Assembly: GCA_943737045.1 (NCBI GenBank)
Contig: CALSFV010000071.1
Span: 372,001 to 436,000, forward strand
Direction of reading: 5' to 3'
DNA from: Parapristionchus giblindavisi
Taxonomy: Eukaryota > Nematoda > Chromadorea > Rhabditida > Diplogasteridae
DNA: 64,000 bases
Position numbers and translations under genes: made by a program. Shown piece after piece: positions 54,972 through 64,000 of this stretch (positions are counted from its first letter, which is position 1; each line of letters begins with the position of its first letter). The notes beneath the pieces were generated by a model, which was given only the letters and a program-made list of their open reading frames with translations, was not told where the DNA came from and did not search any database.

Positions 54972-56598
54972 TTACTTATTAATATTAGATTTGAGATGAT
55001 TCATACATTCATTACAAACTCGGACTGGTTGAGGAATAGAAGCAAGACGAACACGACCAGATGAACAATTCTTACAGAAGATTAAACCACAACGTCTATA
55101 ATCCATAATATTATCTCTTTTGATATATTTATAATTTAAAATGATATGAACCTGCAGTGATGTTTTCTATTAGTCAATGAATATGAATGTTTACATATTC
55201 TACATTCAGTAACACTTGAATCATCTTCCCATTGTGAAGATGGAAGTAATTCTTCCTTTAGATCAAGTACTTGTAATTGAGATCTACAAACAAACATTTG
55301 AAATCTATTATTCAATGATATTGAAATGACTTCGATACAATTGGTGAAAAATGAAATAAAGAGAAGGAATTGAGATGAAACTAACTCTGATAATGAAATA
55401 AAGAGAAGGAATTGAGATGAAACTAACTCTGATAATCTTCCTCCCATTTCTTCAAGAGTTCTTTCCAATTCTTCTATTCTTTTATTTGATTCATCAAGAA
55501 TCGATTCAAGTCTACAATAACGCTAAAGACAACATAAAGATTAGAATATGATGATATGGAGTAGAGTACCTCCTTCATAGGTCTCAATTCATCTAATTCT
55601 TCAATAGCTCTATCTCTCCATCTTCTTAATTCATCAATCGCATCACGAGATTCTTTCAATTCTCGTTGTTTCTTCTGAAATATACTATAATCATTAATAA
55701 TCAATAAATCAAATCAATCGATAAGTCATGTAATGCACCGTTACATTTGCCTTACGTGCCGCCGTAACCCCCTCCGTCGCGTCGGACACGCGGCGGAGGG
55801 GGTTACGGCGTAGGCACGTAAGGCAAATGTAACAGTGCATAATCAATCAATATTCTTCTCACCTCTAACATCGCAATGGTCTTCGAGTACTGTTCACACT
55901 TTCCTTCGAATTGTTCCTAAACACAAGGACTAGAAGAGAATCATTGAAGTATTACGGATAAATGAACATCAATTAAATCAATGACTAATAATTACTAATC
56001 AGTCGCTAACAAAATTGTGTACAAAGATTAGTTTTCATATACCTCATGGGTCGAATTTTCAAATGTGACTAGGCTTCGTAATTTGTAATGTACTTTTCGA
56101 CCTTTTTCCCGTACCTTTTTTGTACATTTTATATATACCTTTATGTTTAAATATAAAATGTACAAAACTAAAGGTTAAATAGTGCTTTATTATGTCTCAA
56201 CCATTACGACAATAAAATACCAATATACTTGGAGAATTGTCTGTTCCTCTCCCTTTGCATTTCTTTCTCTTAATTGTAATTCCACAATCTCCAATCGATC
56301 AAGTAGATCATCTCTCTCCTACAACGATAACAATAATCATACTGTACATCACTCCCAATACAGTACTCATTACCCATCATATCTAATGTAATGATATAGA
56401 TATATAGTTAGAAGATTATGGTTAAAATGGACTATTAGTCTATGGAGGGAGTGAGATAAGGAATGAATAGGATGAATGAGTAGGTAGAGATAGACTACAA
56501 GATAATATGACCTGAGCAATATGTTCATTAGTAGCTACTAGTTCTCTTTCTCTTCTTCTTCCTTCTTCTTCTTTTGAACGTAGTTTATCATATAAGTC
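54972..56598 (-). CDS. RUFY-like protein, C-terminal coiled coil and FYVE zinc finger (partial)
   Basis: Seven exons are visible (56598-56512, 56318-56229, 55916-55863, 55674-55570, 55522-55428, 55283-55152, 55095-54972) and join in frame for about 228 residues; the 5' part is off the window, beyond large insertions. The first five exons encode heptad-rich coiled coil, with many Glu, Arg and Leu. The last two encode a FYVE-type finger: Trp-Glu-Asp-Asp, Cys-x-x-Cys, Arg-Lys-His-His-Cys-Arg-Arg-Cys-Gly, Phe-Cys-Lys-Asn-Cys, Pro-x-Pro-Val-Arg-Val-Cys-x-x-Cys. FYVE domains bind phosphatidylinositol 3-phosphate on early endosomes; RUFY proteins add an N-terminal RUN domain and act in endosome/lysosome traffic. 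The RUN domain is expected upstream but not seen. Tandem duplication at one donor site is described separately. Confidence 0.8.
55351..55434. repeat. 42-bp tandem duplication spanning an exon end and donor site
   Basis: Two exact 42-bp copies (55351-55392, 55393-55434). The copy nearer the exon contains the last bases of the exon ending at 55428 and its GTTAGT donor; the second copy repeats them 42 bp into the intron. Using the distal donor adds 14 codons without a stop. Confidence 0.85.
55733..55840. mobile_element. 108-bp palindromic MITE in RUFY-like intron
   Basis: ATGCAC..GTTACATTTGCC and CGTAACCCCCTCCG are mirrored by CGGAGGGGGTTACG and GGCAAATGTAAC..GTGCAT around a short GC-rich centre (CGCGTCGGACACGCG). 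An almost complete hairpin. No target duplication can be separated from the palindrome. Confidence 0.75.
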
Positions 56599-56681
56599 CT
56601 GTAACATATAATCATCATTACAATATATCTCAATACTTACAATTACATCATGTAATTGTAATTTACATCAATATACATAAT

Positions 56682-56961
56682 CAAGGCTGGGAATTTCTGT
56701 TTCTGAATTTTCTGTTTTTTTTTTCAGTTTTCTGGTCATTTTGGAGAACAGAAAATTTTCTGATCAGAACAGAAAATATATTTTTTTTAAACAGAAAAAT
56801 TTCAGAAAATATTATTTGTTGAAATAGTTTCAAAGAAAACGAAAAAAAACTCATTTACTGTTGCTTTTATGAAGTGTTTTTTTTTTAAATACCGTGCAGA
56901 GAGAGAGTAAATTGGCCCAATTATGGCATCAGATTTCCCATCTTTCCTTACTAATGTGCAC
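56682..56961. mobile_element. Left end of another hAT-like element
   Basis: Begins CAAGGCTGGGAATTTC, similar to the CAGGGCTGGGA end of the outer hAT at 43141, followed by TTCTG/CAGAA-rich subterminal sequence. The right end is not in the window, probably because the composite hAT and BEL element are inserted in it. Superfamily by similarity of ends only. Confidence 0.45.
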
Positions 56962-57256
56962 CAGGGTTGTGCGGAAAATATTTTTCGAAAAAAAATTTCG
57001 GAAAACTTTTTTTCCGGTATAAAATACCGAAAAAAACCGGAAAAATCGGAAAATCCGGGAAATTTTTTGCAAAACGCATTTTCTTGTGTTTCATATAACA
57101 ATTTCTTTCGAAAACGATCAAAGCATACATAGGAATGATCAAAAATCATTTTGCAGCAAATAAAAGATAACAATTACCCAAAAACATATAAACGAACAAT
57201 GTGAAGCTTACAATCCTAGGAGTTGAATGTTCGCGTTTAGGAACAACAACGCCATA

Positions 57257-59091
57257 TCACGCCTGTCACGTAAGGATCAAGACAAAATCATGGGGTGATC
57301 GGACAAAATCTAACCCCTATCTTATTGAATATTTTTGGATAGCCCTGACAGTGCCGGAGAAGATAGCGTTTCGATTTTTTATCTAAGATCAATTTTGACG
57401 AAGATAGACGCCGTTGACTGTCGGAATTTGTGGAAAAGTCTTGACTTTCACCCGCCATAGCTCGCTTTGGAATGGGAATAGCGAAAATATCACAAAGACA
57501 TAAATTGTAGAGAATTTTCAGGAGAATCGAAATAACACACGCAGAAATTACAAAATCGATTTTTCATCAAATTATGTGGCGGAAAGCTGACGTTTGCACC
57601 ACAAATCGATTGTACACTGAATTTATGGTTCAGATGATAGATATTGAGAAGACGCATCGATTGATGTATGGTTATGGGGTCAAATCGTGGCCGCGATATG
57701 AGTTTTTCCCAAAAAAACGAGTCTGAAATCCTGGACTTTGCCGATTTCTCGCTCGAGAGATGGAAGGGTCACTTTGATCTACCCACTCGTCTCTCGCTGA
57801 TGAATGATTTACCAACTCTTTTTTGTTTTACGTGTTTTCAAGTCTTTTCAACAGGTTTCCCTGTTTCCTGGACAATGTCAAAGACATCATCTTCTATCTC
57901 TGATTCTTCCTCCGACTCGATTCTTCTCCTCTTGCGAGTATTTGTCGCAGTAGAAGCCGTGTTAGATCGTCGAGTGTTTCTAGTACTCTTTCTTCTCGAT
58001 TTGGACGATGATCCTGAAATGAAGAGTTTTGTACATTACTAATATTACTACAGTACATAACGAGGAGGGTCACTCACCATTAATTCTGCTCATCTCAAGT
58101 CGAGAGAATAAGGAGGTCGGCTGCTTCAGGATCTTCAGGAATGATCAGGATCCGGGTGGGCAGACAAAGCAGATGACAACTTGTATTCACTTCAACCAAT
58201 CGATGGGGACTTGTTAGTGAAATTGACTCACATTCCTCCACAATCGCAGTCCTTCTCAAGATGGACTCCCTTGAGCCTTGGTCCCTTCTCATGGATAAAT
58301 GGTCGATTCACAGAGAAATACTCGAGTTAATAATATATTCAGGAAACAGGGAAACCTGTGGCCGTATGCATGAATCGTTTTCCGGGAAAATGTTACGTCA
58401 TTAGAGTAGGCGGAGGCGTTTTCCAAAAATCCTCCGCCTACGCTAATGACGTCACATTTTCCCGGAAAACGATTTTCCTGTTGTTCTTGCATACGGCCCC
58501 TGTTGAAAACACTTGAAAACACGTAAAACAAAAAAGAGTTGGTAAATCATTCATCAGCGAGAGACGAGCGGGTAGATCAAAGTGACCCTTCCATCTCTCG
58601 AGCGAGAAATCGGCAAAGTCCAGGATTTCAGACTCGTTTTATTGGGAAAAACTCATATCGCGGCCACGATTTGACCCCCATAACCATACATCAATCGATG
58701 CGTCTTCTCAATATCTATCATCTGAACCATAAAGTCAGTGTACAATCGATTTGTGGTGCAAACGTCAGCTTTCCGCCACATAATTTGATGAAAAATCGAT
58801 TTTGTAATTTCTGCTTGTGTTATTTCGATTCTCCTGAAAATTATCTACAATTTATGTTCTCATGATATTTTCGCTATTCCCATTCCAAAGCGAGCTATGG
58901 CGGGTGAAATTCACGACTTTTCTACAAATTCCGACAGTCAACGGCGTCTATCTTCGTCAAAATTGATCTTAGACAAAAAATCGAAACGCTATCTTCTCCG
59001 GCACTGTCAGGGCTATCCAAAAATGATTTAAACTAAATTTTCATTTTTTCATTGTCCGACAGTTGTATTGATCCTTACGCGACACGCGTGA
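57257..59091. mobile_element. Foldback element FB1 in composite copy C
   Basis: Same arms and loop as 49879-51705, including the possible spliced frame on the minus strand and the 139-bp palindromic MITE at 58360-58498 with its CCTGT duplication. TA flanks are kept. Confidence 0.88.
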
Positions 59092-59221
59092 TATACGTGA
59101 TTGTTGATCATTATTATCGAATCATGGGAAAGAAATATGACTAGTCTGATAAAAATGACCAAAAAATCTTCAAATGTTGTGTTTCATATAACACGCTATC
59201 TTAGAAAATCGACATAGGTGC

Positions 59222-60565
59222 GGTATCGATGAAAAATGAATTTTTCTGTTTTATGTATGATAATTACAGGCTCCATGAGTGAAGTACACTGGTACTTGGA
59301 AATTGCTTCCAATTGAAAATTCGCATCAGGGGGTGATCACACAACGATTTGGCGTCTTTTCCTAAAAAGTTTATTTCGATGCCAATCGATTCGTGAGTGG
59401 GAGCAATGGACTCCTTGGCTAATTCTAAGAAACTATTGCTAAGGAGAGTTTTTTGATCAACGGTCAACGAAGGCTGGAATTTTGAATTTTCGAAAAAATT
59501 TCACATTTAATTAATTTTCACTATTTTGCTTCAACAACCCTACGTTTTTTTATTTGCTTAATCGCTTCTAAATATCATAACACAGCTTCAGTTTAAAAAT
59601 CATAATTTTTTAAAAATAGGGTTACGGTGAATAAATCATTTTTATAATGAAGTCGTGAATTATGATGTGGCACCTACAGTATCCCGAATCGGTCAATTTA
59701 GAATTTTGGCAGTTTTAAACATATTTCACCGCTGTTCTTGACATAACTGAGGTATACGACTACTCCTCGTCTTCAGAGTGCACCCGTGCCCAGGTGCTGA
59801 TGTCGATGGAAATTGACATTTTTCGTAAATTAATCACTATTTCGTTGTTTGTGATCCAATATCGATAAAAATTGGATCGCTATACCATATTATCATCTAT
59901 ACAAACATGCTAAAAAATAAAGAGAAACGGTTGATTGCGAAGAAAGATATTGTTGAAAAACCAAAATATTGTAGAATATTTGCCAGCACTGTACCGTGCA
60001 GGTGCACTCCGAAGACGAGGAGTAGTCGTATACCTTAGTCATGTCAAGAACAGCGGTAAAATATGTTTAAAACTACCACATTTCAAAATTGACCGATTTG
60101 GGATACTGTAGGTGCCACACCATAATTCACGACCGCATTATAAAAATGATTTATTCACCGTAACCCTATTTTTAAACAAAATTATGATTTTTAAACTGAA
60201 GCTGTGTTATGATATTTAGAAGCGATTAAGCAAATAAAAAAACGTAGGGTTGTTGAAGCAAAATAGTGAAAATTAATTAAATGTGAAATTTTTTTCGAAA
60301 ATTCAAAATTCCAGCCTTCGTTGACCGTTGATCAAAAAACTCTCCTTAGCAATAGTTTCTTAGAATTAGCCAAGGAGTCCATTGCTCCCACTCACGAATC
60401 GATTGGCATCGAAATAAACTTTTTAGGAAAAGGCGCCAAATCGTTGTGTGGTCACCCCTGATGCGAATTTTCAATTGGAAGCAATTTCCAAGTACCAGTG
60501 TACTTCACTCATGGAGCCTGTAATTATCATACATAAAACAGAAAAATTCATTTTTCATCGATACC
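59222..60565. mobile_element. Foldback element FB2 in composite copy C
   Basis: Nearly identical to 51836-53180; ends GGTATCGATG / CATCGATACC. Confidence 0.85.
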
Positions 60566-60609
60566 AAAAAATATTCCAGTTATTGAATTATCTCAGATAG
60601 TGTTTTATA

Positions 60610-61692
60610 TGAGCCCGTTTGCGTAAGAGTCGGACAATCAGCAACAGTGTAGCGAAACCGCTACTTAAATCATAATTAATTAGCGAACATTTATAAATAA
60701 AGTCAGAATGCGATAGTAAGTTGTCTGCAGCTGACGGCAAGTATACAGTAAGACAGTGAGATTCAAATTCATAAGCGTTGAGCGTCTCACACAGAATACT
60801 ACAGTAAGATTGTCGCTCTCACAATTTCACTTCTGGCCTATGGATTCTCATTAATTCTACGTCAGCGGCTACGTTCACGCCGGTTTTTCCTTTATTCTAT
60901 CACAATTATTGCTCCATATTGTTCTATTCTCGCCATATCACATATTCTCGTCAGTACTCAGATTATTGCTGTTCGTTAGACCTCATAATCAGACAGAAAA
61001 CATATATGAACTCTATTCGTCATAGCTCAGAAAATTACCTCAAATCAGATGAAGTTCTCCTGCTTTCCCTTCGTCGTCTTTCCCCTTTTGCCCACTTCAT
61101 TCTCTAGCTATTATGTTGTTTTAACGCTAATTTCTCGCTCACTTAACTTCGTTATATTGTGTTTAATTACCCAAGTTTGAGGTCGTACGGCGGACCCCCA
61201 GACTTGCCCCAACTACCCCGATCAACCCAAGCAGAACACATACCCAGAGGAAGAAGGTTACGACCCAGAACTCTGAGGTTTAATTGTTTCATACTATCAG
61301 ACTGATCTCATATAAGTGAATTCCCCATTGTAGTATATTCAGAGTAAACATAATTAATAAATATTCTTTTGTTAATTCAATTTCTCGTTCATTCACAATA
61401 CAGGGAATCACAGAAGGAGACATTCTATAGTATTTTCATCATCTTTTCTTATATTGAACCTAGTAAGTAGTCAAAGTATCCCACGGGATCGACTATATGG
61501 TGCATTGGTCCACATAAGAATCCAGATTCGGCCGAGTTATTAGTCTTACGCAGATTATAGCTTCATAAGAATCATATTGTTCATCATCAGAATTCATCAG
61601 ATCTTGATATCCACGGATAAAACAGATCAAACCTTTCATTCATTCTCTCATATCATCATTCATATTAGACCCGCGTGGCAGGCAAAGTCAGT
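60610..61692 (+). repeat. Probable 5' LTR and leader of a BEL/Pao retrotransposon
   Basis: Starts where similarity to composite copy A ends; a TG at 60610-60611 is a plausible LTR start. An AATAAA-type signal lies near 61354. The LTR end and primer-binding site are not certain; GCGTGGCAGGCAAAGTC just before the ORF is one candidate. The 3' LTR needed to define the ends is outside the window. Small frames in this stretch are not supported as genes. Confidence 0.5.
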
Positions 61693-64000
61693 ATGAATAC
61701 CGATCGCAGTGAATACAGAGTTGACTATGAGCTAATTGAGACTACCAGAATACAACTCATAAAACATATTGACTTACTCACAGAGACTATCAGAGAGATC
61801 ATAAGATGCAAAACTCGAAATGACCATCAAGATCTAAGTGAGAAAGTTGATGAGATTGATCTTGATATCAGAATAGAAACAGATGCTTATTCACATTTGT
61901 GGCAGAAATTGGAGGATAAGGTCAGATCTATCGATCAAGAAGAGCTACAGAGAAGAGAACTTAGGACTTTCAATGCTGTGAAAGGTCATGTAGATGAAAG
62001 ATCCAAACCCTCAGATCCAAAGGCTCTTGATTCATTCTCGATTCGTATGCTCAATGCAGCAAAACTAGCACTCAATAATAACTCAGATTCAATCATCAGA
62101 GCACTCAAACTTCAAGCAGCGGCTGTCAAAGAAGAAGAAGTGTATCATGATGTACCAGAAGATCAGATTGTATCGTATGAGAAACCACCTCTTCCTGTAC
62201 TCAGTGTGCCGATATTCGATGGATCAAACAGGTCAGAATATAATATCTTTATCAAACTATTCACATCACTGATCATGGAAAGGAAAGGTCTTCAGAATAC
62301 ACAGAAACATCTATACCTTGAAGGGTATCTCAGAGGTGAAGCACTAAAGGTGATCAAACCCTATCCAAGAGATGGTTCATTTCTATCAGAAGCTCTAGAA
62401 GCGCTCAAAGATGAATATGGTAGTCAGAAAGAAACAGCTGCATATATCTATCAGACTATTCATAGAATAAGAGCCAATTCAGACAGAGCGAATGATCAGA
62501 TAGATTTGGCCAGAGAGCTTCTCGCTTTGGCTCAACAGCTGAAGAACCTGGGAGAAGACTCAAATATCTCTTGCTTGATTCTCATAGACAAGTTCGCGCC
62601 AATATACAGACGCAAACTGCATGAGGCAGATCAGAATAAGGAGGCTATACCTATGCTAAAATTCCTCATCAGTCATATCAGAAGCGAAATCCAACTGGAT
62701 TTAGCATCAGGTACAACAGATCTCAGAGATATCAAAGATGCAAGGCAGAGTTGTTATGATAATTCCATGAACTCATACGATCATTCTTCTAATCAATATC
62801 ATACATCATTTCAACCTCGTATCGATCCATTCATGAACAATGGTTATCTATCGAATCCTTCAATAACACCATCAAATCCATTTCATCCATCACATACTTC
62901 CAATACTTCAAATCAATCAGATCAAAAGAAGACAAATCGTCAACCATTATGTGTGTTCTGTGGGAAGCACCCCAACCCCAGTGTGTGTAGATGTGTCCCG
63001 ATGATCAAAGCTAGACAGGAGATAGTGCAACAGAAAGGACTCTGTCCTAGATGTCTATCCTCAGAACAACATTCAAATTGTAATCAGAGCTGCTCCCTCT
63101 GTGGTGGTCCTCATAATGATGCAATATGTTTCGCAAGTATAGCTAAGGTCACAGGACTAACAATATCAGTCAATCACACAGATAATCAGAACACACAAAC
63201 ATCCAGACTACTCACAGCAAAAGCAATGATATCAGATAGTAGTCAAAGAACAGATCGAACGAGACGCAAATCAGAAGAAATCGATATTCTTCTAGATACT
63301 GGTGCTCAGATGAATCTCATTTCTAGAAGTGTCGTGCAGAAGATGGGAATCAAGCCCTCGGGAAGCAAGGTTCTCACGCTGTCATTGGCTACTGGAGTCG
63401 AGAAGGAGCCGCAGTGCTACGACATCGTAAAGGTCAAGGTTCGTAAGATTGACAAATCTTATCATTGCATAGAGGCTGTGGTGCTGGATGGCCCTGTCAC
63501 CAGCGCGATACAAGTACGTAGTCTGTCTACAGAGGATCTCAATCATATCAGAGTAAACAAATTCAGATTGGCTGATAATCCCAACAGAGATGGTACTATT
63601 AATCCTCAATTGCTATTGGGTGTGTCAGATACTCTCTCATTGATTCATACTTTATCCAGATATACTCTTCCGAGCGGTCTCAGAATCCATGATACAGCAA
63701 TTGGATTGGTCATGGGAGGCACTCAATCAGATAGTAAGGCTCAGGAAGAGCAACTCAGTATAAATCAAATAGCTATAATCAATACTATAAATGAATCTCT
63801 GTCAGTTGGAAAAGATGAAGTTGAACCTCCTGAAAATAACCCAGAATTCATCAAACTAATGGAAGAACATCTCGGTATCGTAGATTGGTCAAAGACTAAG
63901 ACCAAATCAAGTCAACTGAAAAACATGAACAAGAAGATTGACAAAGACTCATACAACAGAATCCAAACAGACAATATCAAATCAAGACCTCGATCAGATA
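61693..64000 (+). CDS. BEL/Pao retrotransposon Gag-protease(-Pol) polyprotein, partial
   Basis: An uninterrupted frame from ATG 61693 runs off the window (769 codons). The N-terminal part is coiled-coil-like; residues about 165-350 form the Gag-like DUF1759 region typical of BEL/Pao (Val-Pro-x-Phe-Asp-Gly-Ser start, Leu-Arg-Gly-Glu-Ala motif). Cys/His knuckles follow at about 419-475, including Cys-Val-Phe-Cys-Gly-Lys, Leu-Cys-Pro-Arg-Cys-Leu and Cys-Ser-Leu-Cys-Gly-Gly-Pro-His. The aspartic protease (DUF1758 type) has Leu-Leu-Asp-Thr-Gly-Ala-Gln-Met-Asn-Leu-Ile at about 533. Reverse transcriptase would start beyond the edge. No stop or frameshift is seen, so the copy may be complete and young. 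It is inserted in the composite hAT. Confidence 0.88.
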   Translation, partial: MNTDRSEYRVDYELIETTRIQLIKHIDLLTETIREIIRCKTRNDHQDLSEKVDEIDLDIRIETDAYSHLWQKLEDKVRSIDQEELQRRELRTFNAVKGHVDERSKPSDPKALDSFSIRMLNAAKLALNNNSDSIIRALKLQAAAVKEEEVYHDVPEDQIVSYEKPPLPVLSVPIFDGSNRSEYNIFIKLFTSLIMERKGLQNTQKHLYLEGYLRGEALKVIKPYPRDGSFLSEALEALKDEYGSQKETAAYIYQTIHRIRANSDRANDQIDLARELLALAQQLKNLGEDSNISCLILIDKFAPIYRRKLHEADQNKEAIPMLKFLISHIRSEIQLDLASGTTDLRDIKDARQSCYDNSMNSYDHSSNQYHTSFQPRIDPFMNNGYLSNPSITPSNPFHPSHTSNTSNQSDQKKTNRQPLCVFCGKHPNPSVCRCVPMIKARQEIVQQKGLCPRCLSSEQHSNCNQSCSLCGGPHNDAICFASIAKVTGLTISVNHTDNQNTQTSRLLTAKAMISDSSQRTDRTRRKSEEIDILLDTGAQMNLISRSVVQKMGIKPSGSKVLTLSLATGVEKEPQCYDIVKVKVRKIDKSYHCIEAVVLDGPVTSAIQVRSLSTEDLNHIRVNKFRLADNPNRDGTINPQLLLGVSDTLSLIHTLSRYTLPSGLRIHDTAIGLVMGGTQSDSKAQEEQLSINQIAIINTINESLSVGKDEVEPPENNPEFIKLMEEHLGIVDWSKTKTKSSQLKNMNKKIDKDSYNRIQTDNIKSRPRSD

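Larger units (their letters stand above)
56962..60609. mobile_element. Composite hAT element, copy C, interrupted by BEL/Pao
   Basis: Starts with the same CAGGGTTGTGCGGAAAAT end as copy A and stays nearly identical (about 99% by eye, with a 9-bp insertion near 58131) through FB1 and FB2 until 60609, where the BEL-type element begins. Homology with copy A starts exactly at the hAT end: the left flank is ATGTGCAC here and TCATTGAC in copy A, so this is a transposed copy and not a segmental duplication. The right end must lie beyond the BEL element. Confidence 0.88.

Overview
The window looks like nuclear DNA of a nematode. Four spliced genes have nematode-type products: a FAT-3-like delta-6 fatty acid desaturase with an N-terminal cytochrome b5 domain, two nuclear hormone receptors of the expanded nematode (HNF4-like) type, and a CYP2-like P450 fragment. 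Ordinary introns are about 40-60 bp, AT-rich, with GT..AG ends and AT-rich or TTTCAG-like acceptors. Species cannot be named from this window. All coding calls rest on conceptual translation and splice-frame consistency; no database search was run.

Layout. 1-3.3 kb: the 3' end of one Ala/Pro-rich protein and a complete Pro/Ser/Ala-rich secreted protein, with a foldback MITE and a dead Tc1-like transposase between them. 3.4-4.9 kb: a P450 lacking its N-terminal part. 5.0-17.1 kb (minus): a complete 448-aa desaturase whose fourth intron holds a 9.8-kb array of six tandem ~1.6-kb units. 17.1-22.5 kb: no gene; repeats, a tRNA-like pseudogene and a large foldback element. 22.5-32.7 kb (minus): nuclear receptor 1, with a 21-bp minisatellite (about 45 copies), purine-rich tracts and two hAT-type MITEs in its introns. 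32.7-41.6 kb: a foldback element with a tRNA-like Pol III promoter in each arm, a 1.3-kb purine-only tract, and an LTR retrotransposon with visibly identical LTRs that encodes only Gag and protease. 41.7-48.9 kb (minus): nuclear receptor 2; one intron holds an LTR element inside a hAT inside another hAT. 49.2-54.4 kb (minus): complex I subunit NDUFA5; one intron holds a 3.8-kb hAT carrying two foldback elements. 55.0-56.6 kb (minus): the 3' part of a RUFY-type coiled-coil/FYVE gene. 56.7-64 kb: a second copy of the composite hAT, cut by a BEL/Pao retrotransposon whose gag-protease ORF runs off the window.

The host genes stay intact because nearly all insertions sit in introns: coding frames join exactly across introns of 10.0, 4.4, 4.2 and 3.2 kb in a gene set where ~50 bp is usual. 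RUFY-like, NDUFA5 and receptor 2 lie head-to-tail on the minus strand with gaps of about 590 and 270 bp and AG acceptors just 5' of two start codons, which is compatible with a nematode operon. The strongest leads are the desaturase-intron array (units 3 and 4 appear identical), the composite hAT that moved as a unit, the triple nest with three clean target duplications, and the Gag-protease-only LTR family.
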